Source: JBCCFK01 sp965262315
Lineage (GTDB): Bacteria; Actinomycetota; Acidimicrobiia; Acidimicrobiales; UBA8592
Reading direction: 5' to 3'
DNA length: 64,000 nt
Assembly: GCA_965262315.1 (NCBI GenBank)
Contig: CBDHFJ010000163.1
Coordinates: forward strand, 62,001-126,000
Notes under the pieces: generated by a model
The model's input: only the letters and a program-made list of their open reading frames with translations
Told to the model about the DNA's origin: nothing
The model's database searches: none
In this document: positions 42,138 through 50,749 of the stretch, one piece after another
How positions within the stretch are numbered: position 1 is the stretch's first letter
Layout of the letters: every line of letters starts with the position of its first letter
Translations under genes and position numbers: made by a program

Positions 42138-43973
42138 TCAGTCGCCGAGTGTCCAGGGCCGCCGGTCGGCGGTGATGTCGACGAGCACGATGCCGTCGTC
42201 GGTCTGGACCGTCAGCTCCACCGTCTGCCCGGCGGTGGTGACCAGGTCGGCGGTCGTCAGCGCCGGAACGCCGTCGACGGCGATGATCAGATCGCCGGGG
42301 GAGATCGCCGTCTCGGCCGCCGGCCGGTCGGGCGGGGCGTTCAGAACCTCGAAGCCGCCGCCATCGAGGGGCTGGAGCTCCAGCCCGAGGATCCCGGACG
42401 GTGCTCGGCAGACCGTGCCGTCGTCGGGGACCGCCAGGTCGACGAGGTACGCGGCGACGAGCTCGTCGACGCAGCTGTTCCCCTGACCAGCGATGGTGTG
42501 GCCGTCGCCCACGTAGGTGACGAGGGCCGACCCGTCGAGCTGGTCGGCGAGGATCTCGGCCCATCGCAGCGGGGTGGCCGGGTCGTGGGTGCCACCGATC
42601 ACCAGCGTCGGCGGGACCGGGACGCCGGTCGGGTCAGGGAGCGGCTCGCCTGCCACGGGCCAGCCCTCGCAGCTCGCGCCGGCCAGGAGGGCGCCGAGGA
42701 CGGGCGCCACCTCCAGCGTCAGCTCCGCGTCGACCAGCGCCTGGTCCCGGTCAGCGGCATACGCCTGGTCGGCACACATGATCGCCAGGTTGGAACCGCG
42801 GTAGATGTCGCTGAAGTCGCCGGCGTCGTCGACGAACCACAGCTCCGCCAGGAACTCGACGAGTTCGATGTCACCGGCCAGGGCGTCGCCGAGGGCGTCG
42901 GTGAAGATCTCCCACGCGTCGGGGACGTAGATGGCGAACAGGGTGGCGCCGATCAGCGACGAGCGGTCGGTCAGCCCGAGCGGGCCGGTGGGGCTCGCGC
43001 TGTCCAGCTCGGCGAGAAGGGTGTCGACCGCATCGAGCACCCCGACGTCGCGGACGGCGCACGACGGTTCGAGCTCGCAGGTGCGATCGATCCGGCCCAG
43101 GGCGGCGTCGAAGTCCCGAGCGTTCTCGGCGAGCTCCGCCGACGAGAGTCCGGGTGGGAAGGCGCCGTCGAGGACGAGGGCCCGGACTCGGTCGGGGAAC
43201 AGCGCGGCGTACACCGCCCCCAGCCGGGTTCCGTAGCTGTAGCCGAGATAGGTGAGCTGCTCGTCGCCGAGCGCCCGGCGGAGCAGGTCGAGATCGCGAG
43301 CCGTGTTCACCGTGCCCACCTCGCCCAGGAGGTCGGGGGCCGATGCGGTACAGGTGGCGCCCGCGTCGGCAGTGTCTGCGGCGTACCGCTCCAGGTCGTC
43401 GGCGAATCCGTCCGTGAGATCGACCACTTCGTTGAGGCCGGCGGCCACGTCGGTGATGCAGATCAGGCCGCTGCTGTCTCCGACCCCACGCGGGTCCCAC
43501 GTGACGAGATCGAAGCGCTCGACGACCGTGGCTGGCAGCGCCGGTCCTCCGCCGGCGAGCCACTCGATGCCCGAGCCGCCGGGCCCTCCGGGGTTGAGCA
43601 GCAGGCTCCCGACCCGCAGCGCCGGATCAGCGGTGAGCACGCGGGCGACGGCGAGATCGACCCTCGGCCCCTCAGGGTCGTCGTAGTCGATCGGCACTGC
43701 GAGCGTGGCGCACTCCAGCGGGCCGCAGGGCTCCCAACTCAGCTCGTCGATCGGCACGGGCACCGCGGTGGGCGCCGCCGGCGCAGTGGCGACCGCGGGC
43801 TCGACGGTGGGAGTCGGAACCGGCTCGTCGGTAGCCGCCGGAGTGGCAGTGGCTGCGGGTGCGGTGGCGGTGGGCTGTGGGGCCGACTCGGTCGGGTTGC
43901 CGCCCGACGAGCATGCGGCTGCGACGAGCAGGGCCACCAGCGCGACCGCCAGGCGGCCGCACCGCTCAGCCAC
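42138..43973 (-). CDS. TAP-like S33 peptidase lipoprotein with C-terminal PDZ-like domain
   Basis: A 611-residue exported alpha/beta hydrolase. The signal peptide ends in VAAAC (lipidated Cys about 21), then an Ala/Thr/Pro linker. The hydrolase core has GYSYGT with the nucleophile Ser, an Asp in GGTHDPATP and a His in GDGHT, the pattern of tripeptidyl-aminopeptidase-like S33 enzymes. After the hydrolase, the last 80 residues resemble a PDZ domain (ISPGDLIIAVDGVPALTTAD), uncommon in this family. I set the start at the GTG at 43973; it overlaps the TIM-barrel stop by eight bases. It probably trims peptides outside the membrane. Confidence 0.78.
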   Translation of the reverse strand: MAERCGRLAVALVALLVAAACSSGGNPTESAPQPTATAPAATATPAATDEPVPTPTVEPAVATAPAAPTAVPVPIDELSWEPCGPLECATLAVPIDYDDPEGPRVDLAVARVLTADPALRVGSLLLNPGGPGGSGIEWLAGGGPALPATVVERFDLVTWDPRGVGDSSGLICITDVAAGLNEVVDLTDGFADDLERYAADTADAGATCTASAPDLLGEVGTVNTARDLDLLRRALGDEQLTYLGYSYGTRLGAVYAALFPDRVRALVLDGAFPPGLSSAELAENARDFDAALGRIDRTCELEPSCAVRDVGVLDAVDTLLAELDSASPTGPLGLTDRSSLIGATLFAIYVPDAWEIFTDALGDALAGDIELVEFLAELWFVDDAGDFSDIYRGSNLAIMCADQAYAADRDQALVDAELTLEVAPVLGALLAGASCEGWPVAGEPLPDPTGVPVPPTLVIGGTHDPATPLRWAEILADQLDGSALVTYVGDGHTIAGQGNSCVDELVAAYLVDLAVPDDGTVCRAPSGILGLELQPLDGGGFEVLNAPPDRPAAETAISPGDLIIAVDGVPALTTADLVTTAGQTVELTVQTDDGIVLVDITADRRPWTLGD

Positions 43974-44823
43974 GAGCCCGTTCGAGTACGGCGCGCATGC
44001 CGTCGTGCACGGTGGTGGCCGCCTCGGCGACTGGCATCGCCCAGAGCGCCCGCGATGGCACCTCGAGACTGATGGGGCAGGCGGCACCCACGCGGTCCAG
44101 GTGCTGGACGATCGACACCAGATCGAACTCCCCAGCGCCCGGAGCGACGCGGTTGGAGAGGGTGTCGGTGTAGTAGTCGGGCTCGTCGGGGAGGATCGGC
44201 CCGTCGTTCAGCTGGATGCAGAAGATGCGGTCTCCTGGCAGCGTGAGGATGTCGGCAGGGTTGTTGGTGGAGCGGGTGAGGTGCCAGCTGTCCACGCAGA
44301 ATCCCGCGTTGGGGCGATCCACCCGTTCGACGAGCTCGAGGGCATCGGCTGCCGTCTCGATGTCGGTCATCTGCGGGACGAACTCCAGTGCGACGTCGAT
44401 GCCGTGATCGGCGGCCCGGTCGCACATGGTGCCGAATCCGGGCGCGGCGGTGGCCGGGTCGCCGACGCCGCGGCCGATGGCCTGGAGGTAGACACAGCCG
44501 AAGCGCTCGGCGAGGTCCCAGGCCGCCTCTTCGAACGCGAGCTGCTCTTCGCTGGGGTTCGGGTCGGGGGTCCATTGGGCCGCGACCTCCATGCCCCAGA
44601 TCCGCAGGCCCGTGTCGGCCAAGGCCTGGTGGAGTCGCTCGACGTGCGCCGGATCGTCCCGGAGTGTGCGCCAGCGGCGCACGAACAGTCCGATGGCGTC
44701 GAAGCCGGCCGCCGCGGCGGCGTGGACCCGGTCGACGGGATCCTCGTCGGGGTGTCGACTCATGTGATCCCAGACCAGATCGGTCGGGCCGAGGCGGTCG
44801 GGGCTAGGTTGCAGTTCGCTCAC
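43966..44823 (-). CDS. Sugar phosphate isomerase/epimerase-like TIM-barrel protein
   Basis: A 285-residue AP-endonuclease-2-type TIM barrel. Landmarks are AAAAAGFDAIGL, GIDVALEFVPQ and CVDSWHLTRS, giving Glu, Asp and His metal ligands of xylose-isomerase-like enzymes. It starts with GTG and TACCCT lies seven bases upstream, so it is probably leaderless. It is divergent from an SDR and overlaps the peptidase gene downstream. The reaction is unknown; isomerisation or epimerisation of a sugar or inositol is typical. Confidence 0.78.
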   Translation of the reverse strand: MSELQPSPDRLGPTDLVWDHMSRHPDEDPVDRVHAAAAAGFDAIGLFVRRWRTLRDDPAHVERLHQALADTGLRIWGMEVAAQWTPDPNPSEEQLAFEEAAWDLAERFGCVYLQAIGRGVGDPATAAPGFGTMCDRAADHGIDVALEFVPQMTDIETAADALELVERVDRPNAGFCVDSWHLTRSTNNPADILTLPGDRIFCIQLNDGPILPDEPDYYTDTLSNRVAPGAGEFDLVSIVQHLDRVGAACPISLEVPSRALWAMPVAEAATTVHDGMRAVLERARG

Positions 44824-44830
44824 GGCAGAG

Positions 44831-44836
44831 AGGGTA
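44831..44836 (-). promoter_or_regulatory. -10 hexamer for a leaderless TIM-barrel transcript
   Basis: TACCCT ends seven bases before the GTG at 44823. The region also serves the divergent SDR starting at 44848, so the two control regions overlap within 24 bases. Confidence 0.5.
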
Positions 44837-44847
44837 GGGGGTCACGG

Positions 44848-45687
44848 ATGCGAGGGCTCGACGGCAAGGTCGCGGTGGTCACGGGGGCGGCTCGACAACG
44901 AGGTATCGGACGAGCGATCGCGCTGCGGCTCGCCGAGGAGGGTTGCGACGTGGTCGTCACCGGCTATCCGCGCGATCCGGCCAGCTACCCCGAGCACGAG
45001 CGGGCGCAGGGCTGGCGCGGAGTCGCGTCGGTGGCCGAGGAGATCGAGACCATGGGTCGCGGTGGTCTCGCGGTCGAGGGTGATGTCGCGGTGGCCGCCG
45101 ACGTCGACGCCATGGTGTCGGCCACGGTCGAGCGGTTCGGTCGGGTCGACGTCCTGGTCAACAATGCGGCGCTCCCCAGCGAGGCCGGGAAGGCACCGAT
45201 CCTCGACATGGACGACGAGAACTGGTTCCGCACCGTCGACGTGAACCTCAACGGGCTCTACCTCGTGACCCGAGGCTTCGGGCGGTTGATGCGCGACGGT
45301 GGCGACGGCGGCTGCATCGTCAACATCTCGTCGGCGGCCGGTCGGGTCGGGCTCGCCGCCTACGGCGCGTACTGCGCCACCAAGTGGGCGATGGTGGGCA
45401 TGACCCAGCAGCTCGCCCTCGAACTCGCCGGCGACGGCATCCGCGTGAACTGCATCTGCCCCGGGTCGACCGACACCGACATGATGGACAGCACGTTCCG
45501 CCGCAACGCCGAGGTCGCGGGCGTCAGCTTCGAGAAGGTCAAGGCCGGCATCGGGCCCCGGCTCCCGCTCGGCCGCCAGGGCCGCGCCGAAGAACAGGCT
45601 GCGGCGGTGGCCTTCCTGGCCAGCGACGACGCGAGCTACATCACCGGTCAGACGCTCAACGTCGACGGCGGCATGCGCTTCGACTGA
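44848..45687 (+). CDS. Short-chain dehydrogenase/reductase
   Basis: A 279-residue classical SDR. The cofactor loop is TGAARQRGIG (12-21), slightly longer than usual. NNAAL and ISSAAG follow, and the catalytic Tyr175 and Lys179 lie in YCATK. The ATG at 44848 is 24 bases from the divergent TIM-barrel start; a GGGGG stretch may serve as ribosome site. The long frame open upstream is antisense noise. Convergent with the flavodoxin-like gene after ten bases. Substrate unknown. Confidence 0.86.
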   Translation: MRGLDGKVAVVTGAARQRGIGRAIALRLAEEGCDVVVTGYPRDPASYPEHERAQGWRGVASVAEEIETMGRGGLAVEGDVAVAADVDAMVSATVERFGRVDVLVNNAALPSEAGKAPILDMDDENWFRTVDVNLNGLYLVTRGFGRLMRDGGDGGCIVNISSAAGRVGLAAYGAYCATKWAMVGMTQQLALELAGDGIRVNCICPGSTDTDMMDSTFRRNAEVAGVSFEKVKAGIGPRLPLGRQGRAEEQAAAVAFLASDDASYITGQTLNVDGGMRFD

Positions 45688-45697
45688 CGCCCCGGGC

Positions 45698-46129
45698 TCA
45701 GGCCTCGGTGAGCTCGGCGGCCTCGAGGGCGTTGGTGACGAAGTCGGGCACGCCCTGATCGAGGCGACGCCGGTGGAACCCGGCACGAGCCACCACGTCG
45801 GCGCCCTGGCGTTCGGCCCAATCGGCCAGCTTGCTCAGCGAGCCGTTGGGGCTGATCTCATACGTCACGAACACCGCGGTCTTCTTGTGGGCGATCGACG
45901 GCAGCGTCGCCAGCTTGCCCAGCTGTGCGGGGCGGGCGGCGAGGCCGAAGAGACCGTCGGTCCAGGTGCCGATCACCAGGAGGTCGGCACGCAGGACGAA
46001 CTGGGCGTCGAAGTTGGTGACGGGGTAGGCGCCGGCGTTGGCGCCCTGGATCCCGAACTCTTCGGCGATCTTCTCGGCGGCCCGTTCGGTGCCACCCCGG
46101 AGGCTCTGGTACAGGACTGCAACGTTCAT
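45698..46129 (-). CDS. Flavodoxin-like protein
   Basis: A 143-residue flavodoxin-fold protein. The phosphate-binding loop near the start reads YQSLRGGTERAAE rather than the canonical T/SxTGNT, so FMN binding is plausible but not certain. LVIGTWTDGLFG forms the second flavin-side loop. It may carry electrons for nearby oxidases. TATCAT nine bases before the ATG is a promoter candidate with a very short leader. It stands alone between convergent and co-directional genes. Confidence 0.72.
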   Translation of the reverse strand: MNVAVLYQSLRGGTERAAEKIAEEFGIQGANAGAYPVTNFDAQFVLRADLLVIGTWTDGLFGLAARPAQLGKLATLPSIAHKKTAVFVTYEISPNGSLSKLADWAERQGADVVARAGFHRRRLDQGVPDFVTNALEAAELTEA

Positions 46130-46180
46130 GGTGCGCCGATGATAGCTCCCGTGGTCGGCCGCGCCCGCGCTGGAGCGGCG

Positions 46181-46786
46181 TCAGCAGGGGTCGTACTGGA
46201 TGTAGCGGCGGGTGGCGGCCGCGTGTTCGTCCCCGTGGATGGCGCCGATCAACCACAAGGCCATGTCGATACCGGCAGAGACCCCTTGGCTGGTGACGAC
46301 GTTGCCGTCCTGCACCCACCGTTGGTCCCGCACCAAGGTGCAGTCACCGCGAGCCGCCAAGGTGTCCTCGAAGCCCCAGTGGGTGGCGACGCGTCGGTCA
46401 CGGGCGACGCCCGAGGCCACCAGCAACAGCGAGCCAGTGCACACGCTGGTGACCCACTCCGCAGGCGCTGCAACGCTGCGGATCCAGTCCAGGAGGTCAT
46501 CGTTGTCGACCTCGCGGCGCGTGCCCATCCCGCCCGGCACGAGCACCACGTCCAGGTCGGGGTGGTCGGCGGTGGTGTGATCGGGCAGCACCCGCATGCC
46601 CTTGCCGCACGTCACCGGGTCGGGACGTTCTGCGATGAGGTGCGCCGAGTCGACCGGGCCGCCCGCCTGCTCCTGGAGCATGGCGGACGCGGTGATCACC
46701 TCCCAGGGGCCGACGAAATCGAGCTCCTCGGCCCCGTCGAAGACGAGCAGGCCGAAGGTGCGGGCGCGGTCGGGGTCGGTGGTCAT
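46181..46786 (-). CDS. DJ-1/PfpI family protein
   Basis: A 201-residue class I glutamine-amidotransferase-like protein. VFDGAEELDFVGPWEV opens the fold and the nucleophile elbow SVCTGS holds the conserved Cys; GFEDT and AGIDMAL follow. It resembles the isonitrile hydratase/ThiJ-type branch. Its ATG overlaps the stop of the GlxA-type regulator by four bases (ATGA), so regulator and enzyme are made together. The same fold forms the N-terminal half of that regulator. Specific reaction unknown. Confidence 0.85.
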   Translation of the reverse strand: MTTDPDRARTFGLLVFDGAEELDFVGPWEVITASAMLQEQAGGPVDSAHLIAERPDPVTCGKGMRVLPDHTTADHPDLDVVLVPGGMGTRREVDNDDLLDWIRSVAAPAEWVTSVCTGSLLLVASGVARDRRVATHWGFEDTLAARGDCTLVRDQRWVQDGNVVTSQGVSAGIDMALWLIGAIHGDEHAAATRRYIQYDPC

Positions 46787-47808
46787 CGCTGGGCTCCGAT
46801 GGGTTCGGGGGTCGAGTCGTGGGTGAAGCGGCGCCGGTAGGCGCCGGGGGACGCTCCGAGTGAGCGGCGGAAGGCTCGGCGCATGGTCTCGGCTGTGCCG
46901 AACCCGCAGCGCTCGGCGATCACGTCGGTGGTGTCGTCGGAGGACTCGAGCAGCCGCCTCGCGGCCTCGACCCGGACCTGTTCGACGTAGCGGCCCGGAG
47001 GACACCCGACCTCTCGGGTGAACACGCGGGTGAAGTTGCGGGTGCTCATCGCCGCGGCTGCGGCGAGCGTCGGGACCCCGAGGTCGGCGCCCGGGTCGAC
47101 GTGGATCAGGTCCACGGCGGCGCGAACGCCGTCGTGGACCGCCGCTCCGGACCAGACCGGCGCGGCGAACTGTCCCTGGCCACCCGGTCGGCGAAGGAAC
47201 ATGACCAGCCACTGCGCGACGGTCTGCGCGAGGTCGGCGCCGTGGTCGTCCTCGACGAGCGCGAGCGCCATGTCGATGCCGGCGGTCACGCCGGCGGACG
47301 TCCAGATGCGGCCATCGCGGATGTGAATGGGCTCGGGGTCGACGTCGACCTCGGGGTGGGTGGCGGCCAGCCGCGGGGCTCGAGCCCAGTGTGTGGTCAC
47401 CCGGCGGCCCGTCAGCAGGCCGGCTGCGGCGAGCAGGAACGTCCCGGAGCACACCGAGGTGATCCTCCGGCACGCCGGCGCTGCCGACCGGATCCAATCC
47501 ACCAGCGCGCGTTCGTCGCAGGCGTCGTGCACGCCGGTGCCACCGGCTACGACGAGGGTGTCGACGGCGGTGGGGTCGATCGCGGCCAACGGGACCGTGT
47601 CGCCGAGTGCCATCCCGCTCTCGGACGGCACGCTGCCGCCCGTCAGGCTGGCGACGACCAGGCGATAGGGACCCGTCGCCGCGGCCCCGGACAGCAGGGC
47701 GTTCGCGCCGGCGAAGACCTCGTGGGGTCCCGCGGCGTCCAGGACCTGGTGGCCGGGGTAGACGACCAGCACCACCAACGGGTCAGTCGAGGAGATCGTC
47801 GGATGCAT
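46783..47808 (-). CDS. GlxA-type transcriptional regulator (DJ-1 domain plus AraC helix-turn-helix)
   Basis: A 341-residue regulator. Residues about 10-180 are a DJ-1/PfpI sensor domain with VYPGHQVLDAAGP and SVCSGTFLLAAAG. The C-terminal 100 are an AraC DNA-binding domain with MSTRNFTRVFTREVG and a second helix-turn-helix ending in GASPGAYRRRF. I chose the ATG at 47808 to fit family length; the open frame extends 38 codons upstream. GACGAT six bases before it is a weak leaderless -10. It is co-translated with the DJ-1 enzyme and probably controls that operon. Confidence 0.85.
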   Translation of the reverse strand: MHPTISSTDPLVVLVVYPGHQVLDAAGPHEVFAGANALLSGAAATGPYRLVVASLTGGSVPSESGMALGDTVPLAAIDPTAVDTLVVAGGTGVHDACDERALVDWIRSAAPACRRITSVCSGTFLLAAAGLLTGRRVTTHWARAPRLAATHPEVDVDPEPIHIRDGRIWTSAGVTAGIDMALALVEDDHGADLAQTVAQWLVMFLRRPGGQGQFAAPVWSGAAVHDGVRAAVDLIHVDPGADLGVPTLAAAAAMSTRNFTRVFTREVGCPPGRYVEQVRVEAARRLLESSDDTTDVIAERCGFGTAETMRRAFRRSLGASPGAYRRRFTHDSTPEPIGAQR

Positions 47809-47951
47809 GGCTTGATCGTCGTCCCCGGCAGTGCTGGCGTCAACGACACCGACCCCACGTATTGCGCCACCCCGAGGTCGGCGGGGCCCGATCGCTGCCG
47901 CTCGGCGCGTGTCGTCGGTCATCTCGCCGGCCGCGTGACCCCGGTGCGCTC

Positions 47952-48019
47952 GCGTGGGTCCAGGGCGCGCCGGCGTCGGGCGTGTCCGGATCGTTCGCGG
48001 TGCGTGGGTCCCGGGCGCG
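47952..48019. repeat. 18-bp direct repeat with a 50-bp period
   Basis: GCGTGGGTCC-A-GGGCGCG at 47952-47969 recurs at 48002-48019 with one change (A to C). It lies in the 238-base gap between the surE stop and the GlxA-type start. Function unknown. Confidence 0.6.
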
Positions 48020-48046
48020 GCCGGGTGGTTCGCTGGCGCGCTGGTG

Positions 48047-48889
48047 TCAGGCGCCCAGTTCGGTGCCGAGGAAGGTCGCCATCGCCTGCTCGGCCGCCAG
48101 GCCGCCCTCGACCTCGGTGTCGGTCACCTTGCTCAGCCAGGTGCTGGACACGTAGCCCGCCTCGACGGCGCCGACGTCCTCGTCGATCGAGTACTCGTCG
48201 GTTTCCATCTTTCCCCAGTTGAACTTCAGGTAGTAGGCGTCCTCGTGGCCTTCCTTGGGCTCGACGTCCACGGTGGTCATCGTGCGGGGGACCCGCGAGC
48301 CGACCGTCGTCCGGCGGACGCCCTTGAGCTCGTCGAGTTCGAGGTTGGGCACGTTGATGTTCAGCGTGGCGGCCTCGGGCAGCGGGTTGGCAACGAGGTC
48401 CTCGACCGCGGCCGCGGCCACCGCGGCGGCGGTTTCCCACTTCTGGCCCTTGATCATCTCGTCCCAGCCCTGGCCCATCACCCCGCCCATGGTGACGGCC
48501 TGACTGACCGCCACGCCGGTGATGCCGCCGGTTCGTGCCGTGACCGCGGCCCCGATGGTCCCCGAGTGATACACGGCACGGCCGACGTTGGCGCCGGGGT
48601 TGATACCGGAGACGACCAGGTCGAACGGGTCGCCCAGCGCCCCGAGCCGGGCGAACATGACGCACAGGGCCGGTGGCCCCGAGATGGCCCATGCCTCCTC
48701 GATGCCCTCGATGTGGGCCCGATGCATCTCCGGTCGGATCAGATGCAGCGCACCGAACGCGGCGGAGGCGCCGCTGTACTCGCTGTCGGGCGCCCCCACC
48801 ACCACGTCGCCGAAGGGCAGCATGGCCCGGGCGAGGACATGCAGTCCGATCGAGTCGATTCCGTCGTCGTTGGTCACCAGGATGCGCAC
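48047..48889 (-). CDS. surE: 5'/3'-nucleotidase SurE
   Basis: A 280-residue metal-dependent nucleotidase. The N-terminal NDDG motif (7-10) supplies the metal Asp pair, with APDSEYSGASA and SGINPGANVG completing the site. It hydrolyses nucleoside monophosphates. I chose the GTG at 48889, where the conserved RILVTNDDG begins and TAGGGT lies seven bases upstream, giving a leaderless transcript; the open frame adds six residues. C-terminal part is longer than minimal SurE proteins. Divergent from the GGDEF-like gene. Confidence 0.9.
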   Translation of the reverse strand: MRILVTNDDGIDSIGLHVLARAMLPFGDVVVGAPDSEYSGASAAFGALHLIRPEMHRAHIEGIEEAWAISGPPALCVMFARLGALGDPFDLVVSGINPGANVGRAVYHSGTIGAAVTARTGGITGVAVSQAVTMGGVMGQGWDEMIKGQKWETAAAVAAAAVEDLVANPLPEAATLNINVPNLELDELKGVRRTTVGSRVPRTMTTVDVEPKEGHEDAYYLKFNWGKMETDEYSIDEDVGAVEAGYVSSTWLSKVTDTEVEGGLAAEQAMATFLGTELGA

Positions 48890-48896
48890 GGCTCGC

Positions 48897-48902
48897 ACCC
48901 TA
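48897..48902 (-). promoter_or_regulatory. -10 hexamer for a leaderless surE transcript
   Basis: TAGGGT ends seven bases before the GTG at 48889. In the divergent direction GCGTGAA occurs at 48911 and 48933, 22 bases apart. Confidence 0.5.
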
Positions 48903-48996
48903 CACACTGAGCGTGAATGGCCGGTCAGCGCTGCGTGAACCGTTCCCCCCGGCCACCTCGCCTCAACGCGGCCGGTTTCGTGCCGATTGAACCGCG

Positions 48997-50301
48997 GTGA
49001 ACAGCCAGGAAGCCACCACTGTGCCCAAGGGAGCCACCCCCGGACTCACCCCGGGCCTCCTGACCGTCGTCTGCGATCGCGACACGCGGATCACCGCGGT
49101 GTCGGGGACGTGGGCGGGCGGGGCCACGCCGGCGTCGTCGACGCTGCGTGACCTGATCCACCCTGACGACCACGACCTGGTCGGCAGCGTGATCGGCGGT
49201 CTCCGCCGGGGCCACACGGTCGACCACGCGGTCGACGTGCACATCGACGTGGGTGGCGCATGGGAACAGGCCGCGATGATCGCGGCCGCCCACGGTGAGG
49301 ACCTGGTCTTCTCGTTCGTCGCGGTGTTGCCCGATCCTGCGCCGGCCACCATGGAGGCCGTCCTCGCCGAGCGCGAGTTGGCGGCCACCCTGGACGAGGC
49401 CCTGCACACATTCGTGGACATCGACCAGGTGTGGGTCACCGTCCATCACGGGCTCGACGTCGACGATCGTCGACGCGTCGTGACCGCCACCACTGGCATG
49501 GACACCTTTCGTCGGGCCGTCGAGGCGGCCGTGGCGGGGGAGGACCCTTGCCCCTGGGACAGCGAACTGCACGACGGCGAGCCGATGGTGATCGGCGTCG
49601 ACGAGCTTCCCGACGGGCTCAAGATGGCCGGACGTCACGCCGGCGTCGGCACGGTGGTCCTGTTGCCGATCCAGTCGGTCCTCGGCGACGACGCAGGCTG
49701 TCTGGCCGTCTGGTGCGATGGTCCCCATCGCCTCGAACTCCCCCACGTGTCGGTGGTCGTCGAGCGCTCGATGCAAGCGATCACCCTGGCGTTCCAGATC
49801 GAGTCCGGTCGCGATGGCATCCGTCGGCTGGCGACGCGAGACCCGCTGACCGGCCTCTGGAACCGGCAGGCCTTCTTCGGTCAGCTGCGTGCCGCCAAGG
49901 CGCAGCGGGGGTGCACCGTGGCCTCCATCGACATCGACGACTTCGCCGACGTCAACGCCGGGTTCGGTCATGCGGTGGGCGACGAGGTGCTCCTCGAGAC
50001 GGCCAACCGCCTCCGGGAGGCGATGCGTCCCGGCGACGTGATCGCTCGCATGTCCGCTGACGAATTCGCCGTGCTCTGCCCGGATGTGCGGACCGAGGAA
50101 GCGGCATCTGCGATCGCCGAGCGCATCACCGGCATCGCGCAGCGCCCGTTCTCGATGGCGGGGACACCCACCGAGTTGTCCTTGTCGGTCGGCATGGCCA
50201 TCGCGCACGAGGCGCGCGGAGGCGTGGCGCTGTTCTCCGCTGCGGAGAAGGCGATGCTCGAGACCAAGGCGACCGCGCACGGGAGCTGGATGTTCGCCTG
50301 A
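48997..50301 (+). CDS. GGDEF-domain protein with degenerate SADEF site
   Basis: A 434-residue signalling protein. Residues about 15-115 look like a PAS domain and about 120-265 like a GAF-type domain. A GGDEF domain starts at about 278 (ATRDPLTGLWNRQAF) and keeps DIDDFADVN and the GHAVGDE segment. The signature, normally GGDEF, reads SADEF (353-357), and an RxxD inhibitory-site motif (RPGD, 344-347) is retained. Cyclase activity is doubtful; it may bind c-di-GMP or GTP as an effector. No membrane helix is seen. It starts with GTG without a strong ribosome site. Confidence 0.82.
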   Translation: MNSQEATTVPKGATPGLTPGLLTVVCDRDTRITAVSGTWAGGATPASSTLRDLIHPDDHDLVGSVIGGLRRGHTVDHAVDVHIDVGGAWEQAAMIAAAHGEDLVFSFVAVLPDPAPATMEAVLAERELAATLDEALHTFVDIDQVWVTVHHGLDVDDRRRVVTATTGMDTFRRAVEAAVAGEDPCPWDSELHDGEPMVIGVDELPDGLKMAGRHAGVGTVVLLPIQSVLGDDAGCLAVWCDGPHRLELPHVSVVVERSMQAITLAFQIESGRDGIRRLATRDPLTGLWNRQAFFGQLRAAKAQRGCTVASIDIDDFADVNAGFGHAVGDEVLLETANRLREAMRPGDVIARMSADEFAVLCPDVRTEEAASAIAERITGIAQRPFSMAGTPTELSLSVGMAIAHEARGGVALFSAAEKAMLETKATAHGSWMFA

Positions 50302-50320
50302 GTGGCAGCCGGTCGGCGGT

Positions 50321-50326
50321 TACGCT
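50321..50326 (+). promoter_or_regulatory. -10 hexamer for a leaderless arfB-like transcript
   Basis: TACGCT ends exactly six bases before the ATG at 50333. The identical hexamer and spacing precede the genes at 58860 and 61078. Confidence 0.6.
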
Positions 50327-50332
50327 CGCCGC

Positions 50333-50740
50333 ATGCCGCTTGAGGTGCGATCGGGGCTCACGATCCCCGACGCTGAGCTCGAGGTGCGCTTCACGCCCAG
50401 CGGTGGGCCCGGAGGCCAGCACGCGAATCGCTCGAACACCCGCGTGGAGCTGGTGTGGGACGTGGCGTCGTCGATGGTGCTCGACGACAGCACCCGCGCC
50501 CGATTGATCGAGCGGCTCGGGGATGTCGTGCGGATCGTGGTCGACGACGAACGGTCGCAGCTGCGGAACCGTGAGCTGGCGCATCAGCGCCTCCGGGCGA
50601 GGATCCTCTCGGCGCTCCATCGCGACAAGCCTCGGCGCAAGACCCGCCCTTCTCGGTCGTCCCAGCGCAAGCGTGTCGAGGGGAAGCGCCGCCGCAGCCG
50701 GGTCAAGGACCAGCGCCGCCGGCCCCGCATGGACGACTGA
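50333..50740 (+). CDS. arfB: Ribosome-rescue peptidyl-tRNA hydrolase, ArfB-like
   Basis: A 135-residue release-factor-like protein that should free stalled ribosomes by hydrolysing peptidyl-tRNA. The catalytic GGQ is at 27-29 in SGGPGGQHANRSNT, and the last 45 residues are strongly basic, the tail that enters the empty mRNA channel. The ATG at 50333 has TACGCT six bases upstream and no ribosome site. It lies between the GGDEF-like gene and the convergent sigma-factor fusion. Confidence 0.88.
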   Translation: MPLEVRSGLTIPDAELEVRFTPSGGPGGQHANRSNTRVELVWDVASSMVLDDSTRARLIERLGDVVRIVVDDERSQLRNRELAHQRLRARILSALHRDKPRRKTRPSRSSQRKRVEGKRRRSRVKDQRRRPRMDD

Positions 50741-50749
50741 CGCCTGCGC

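Noticed and set aside
43705..45687. 660-codon open frame ending in an SDR
   Set aside because: Only the part from 44848 is coding; the rest is antisense to the peptidase and TIM-barrel genes.
46181..47497. 438-codon frame ending in the DJ-1 protein
   Set aside because: Upstream codons are an out-of-frame reading of the GlxA-type regulator; the true ATG at 46786 overlaps that gene's stop.
48911..48939. GCGTGAA twice, 22 bases apart, before the GGDEF-like gene
   Set aside because: Seven-base repeats are common by chance in high-GC DNA; kept only as a note in the surE promoter entry.
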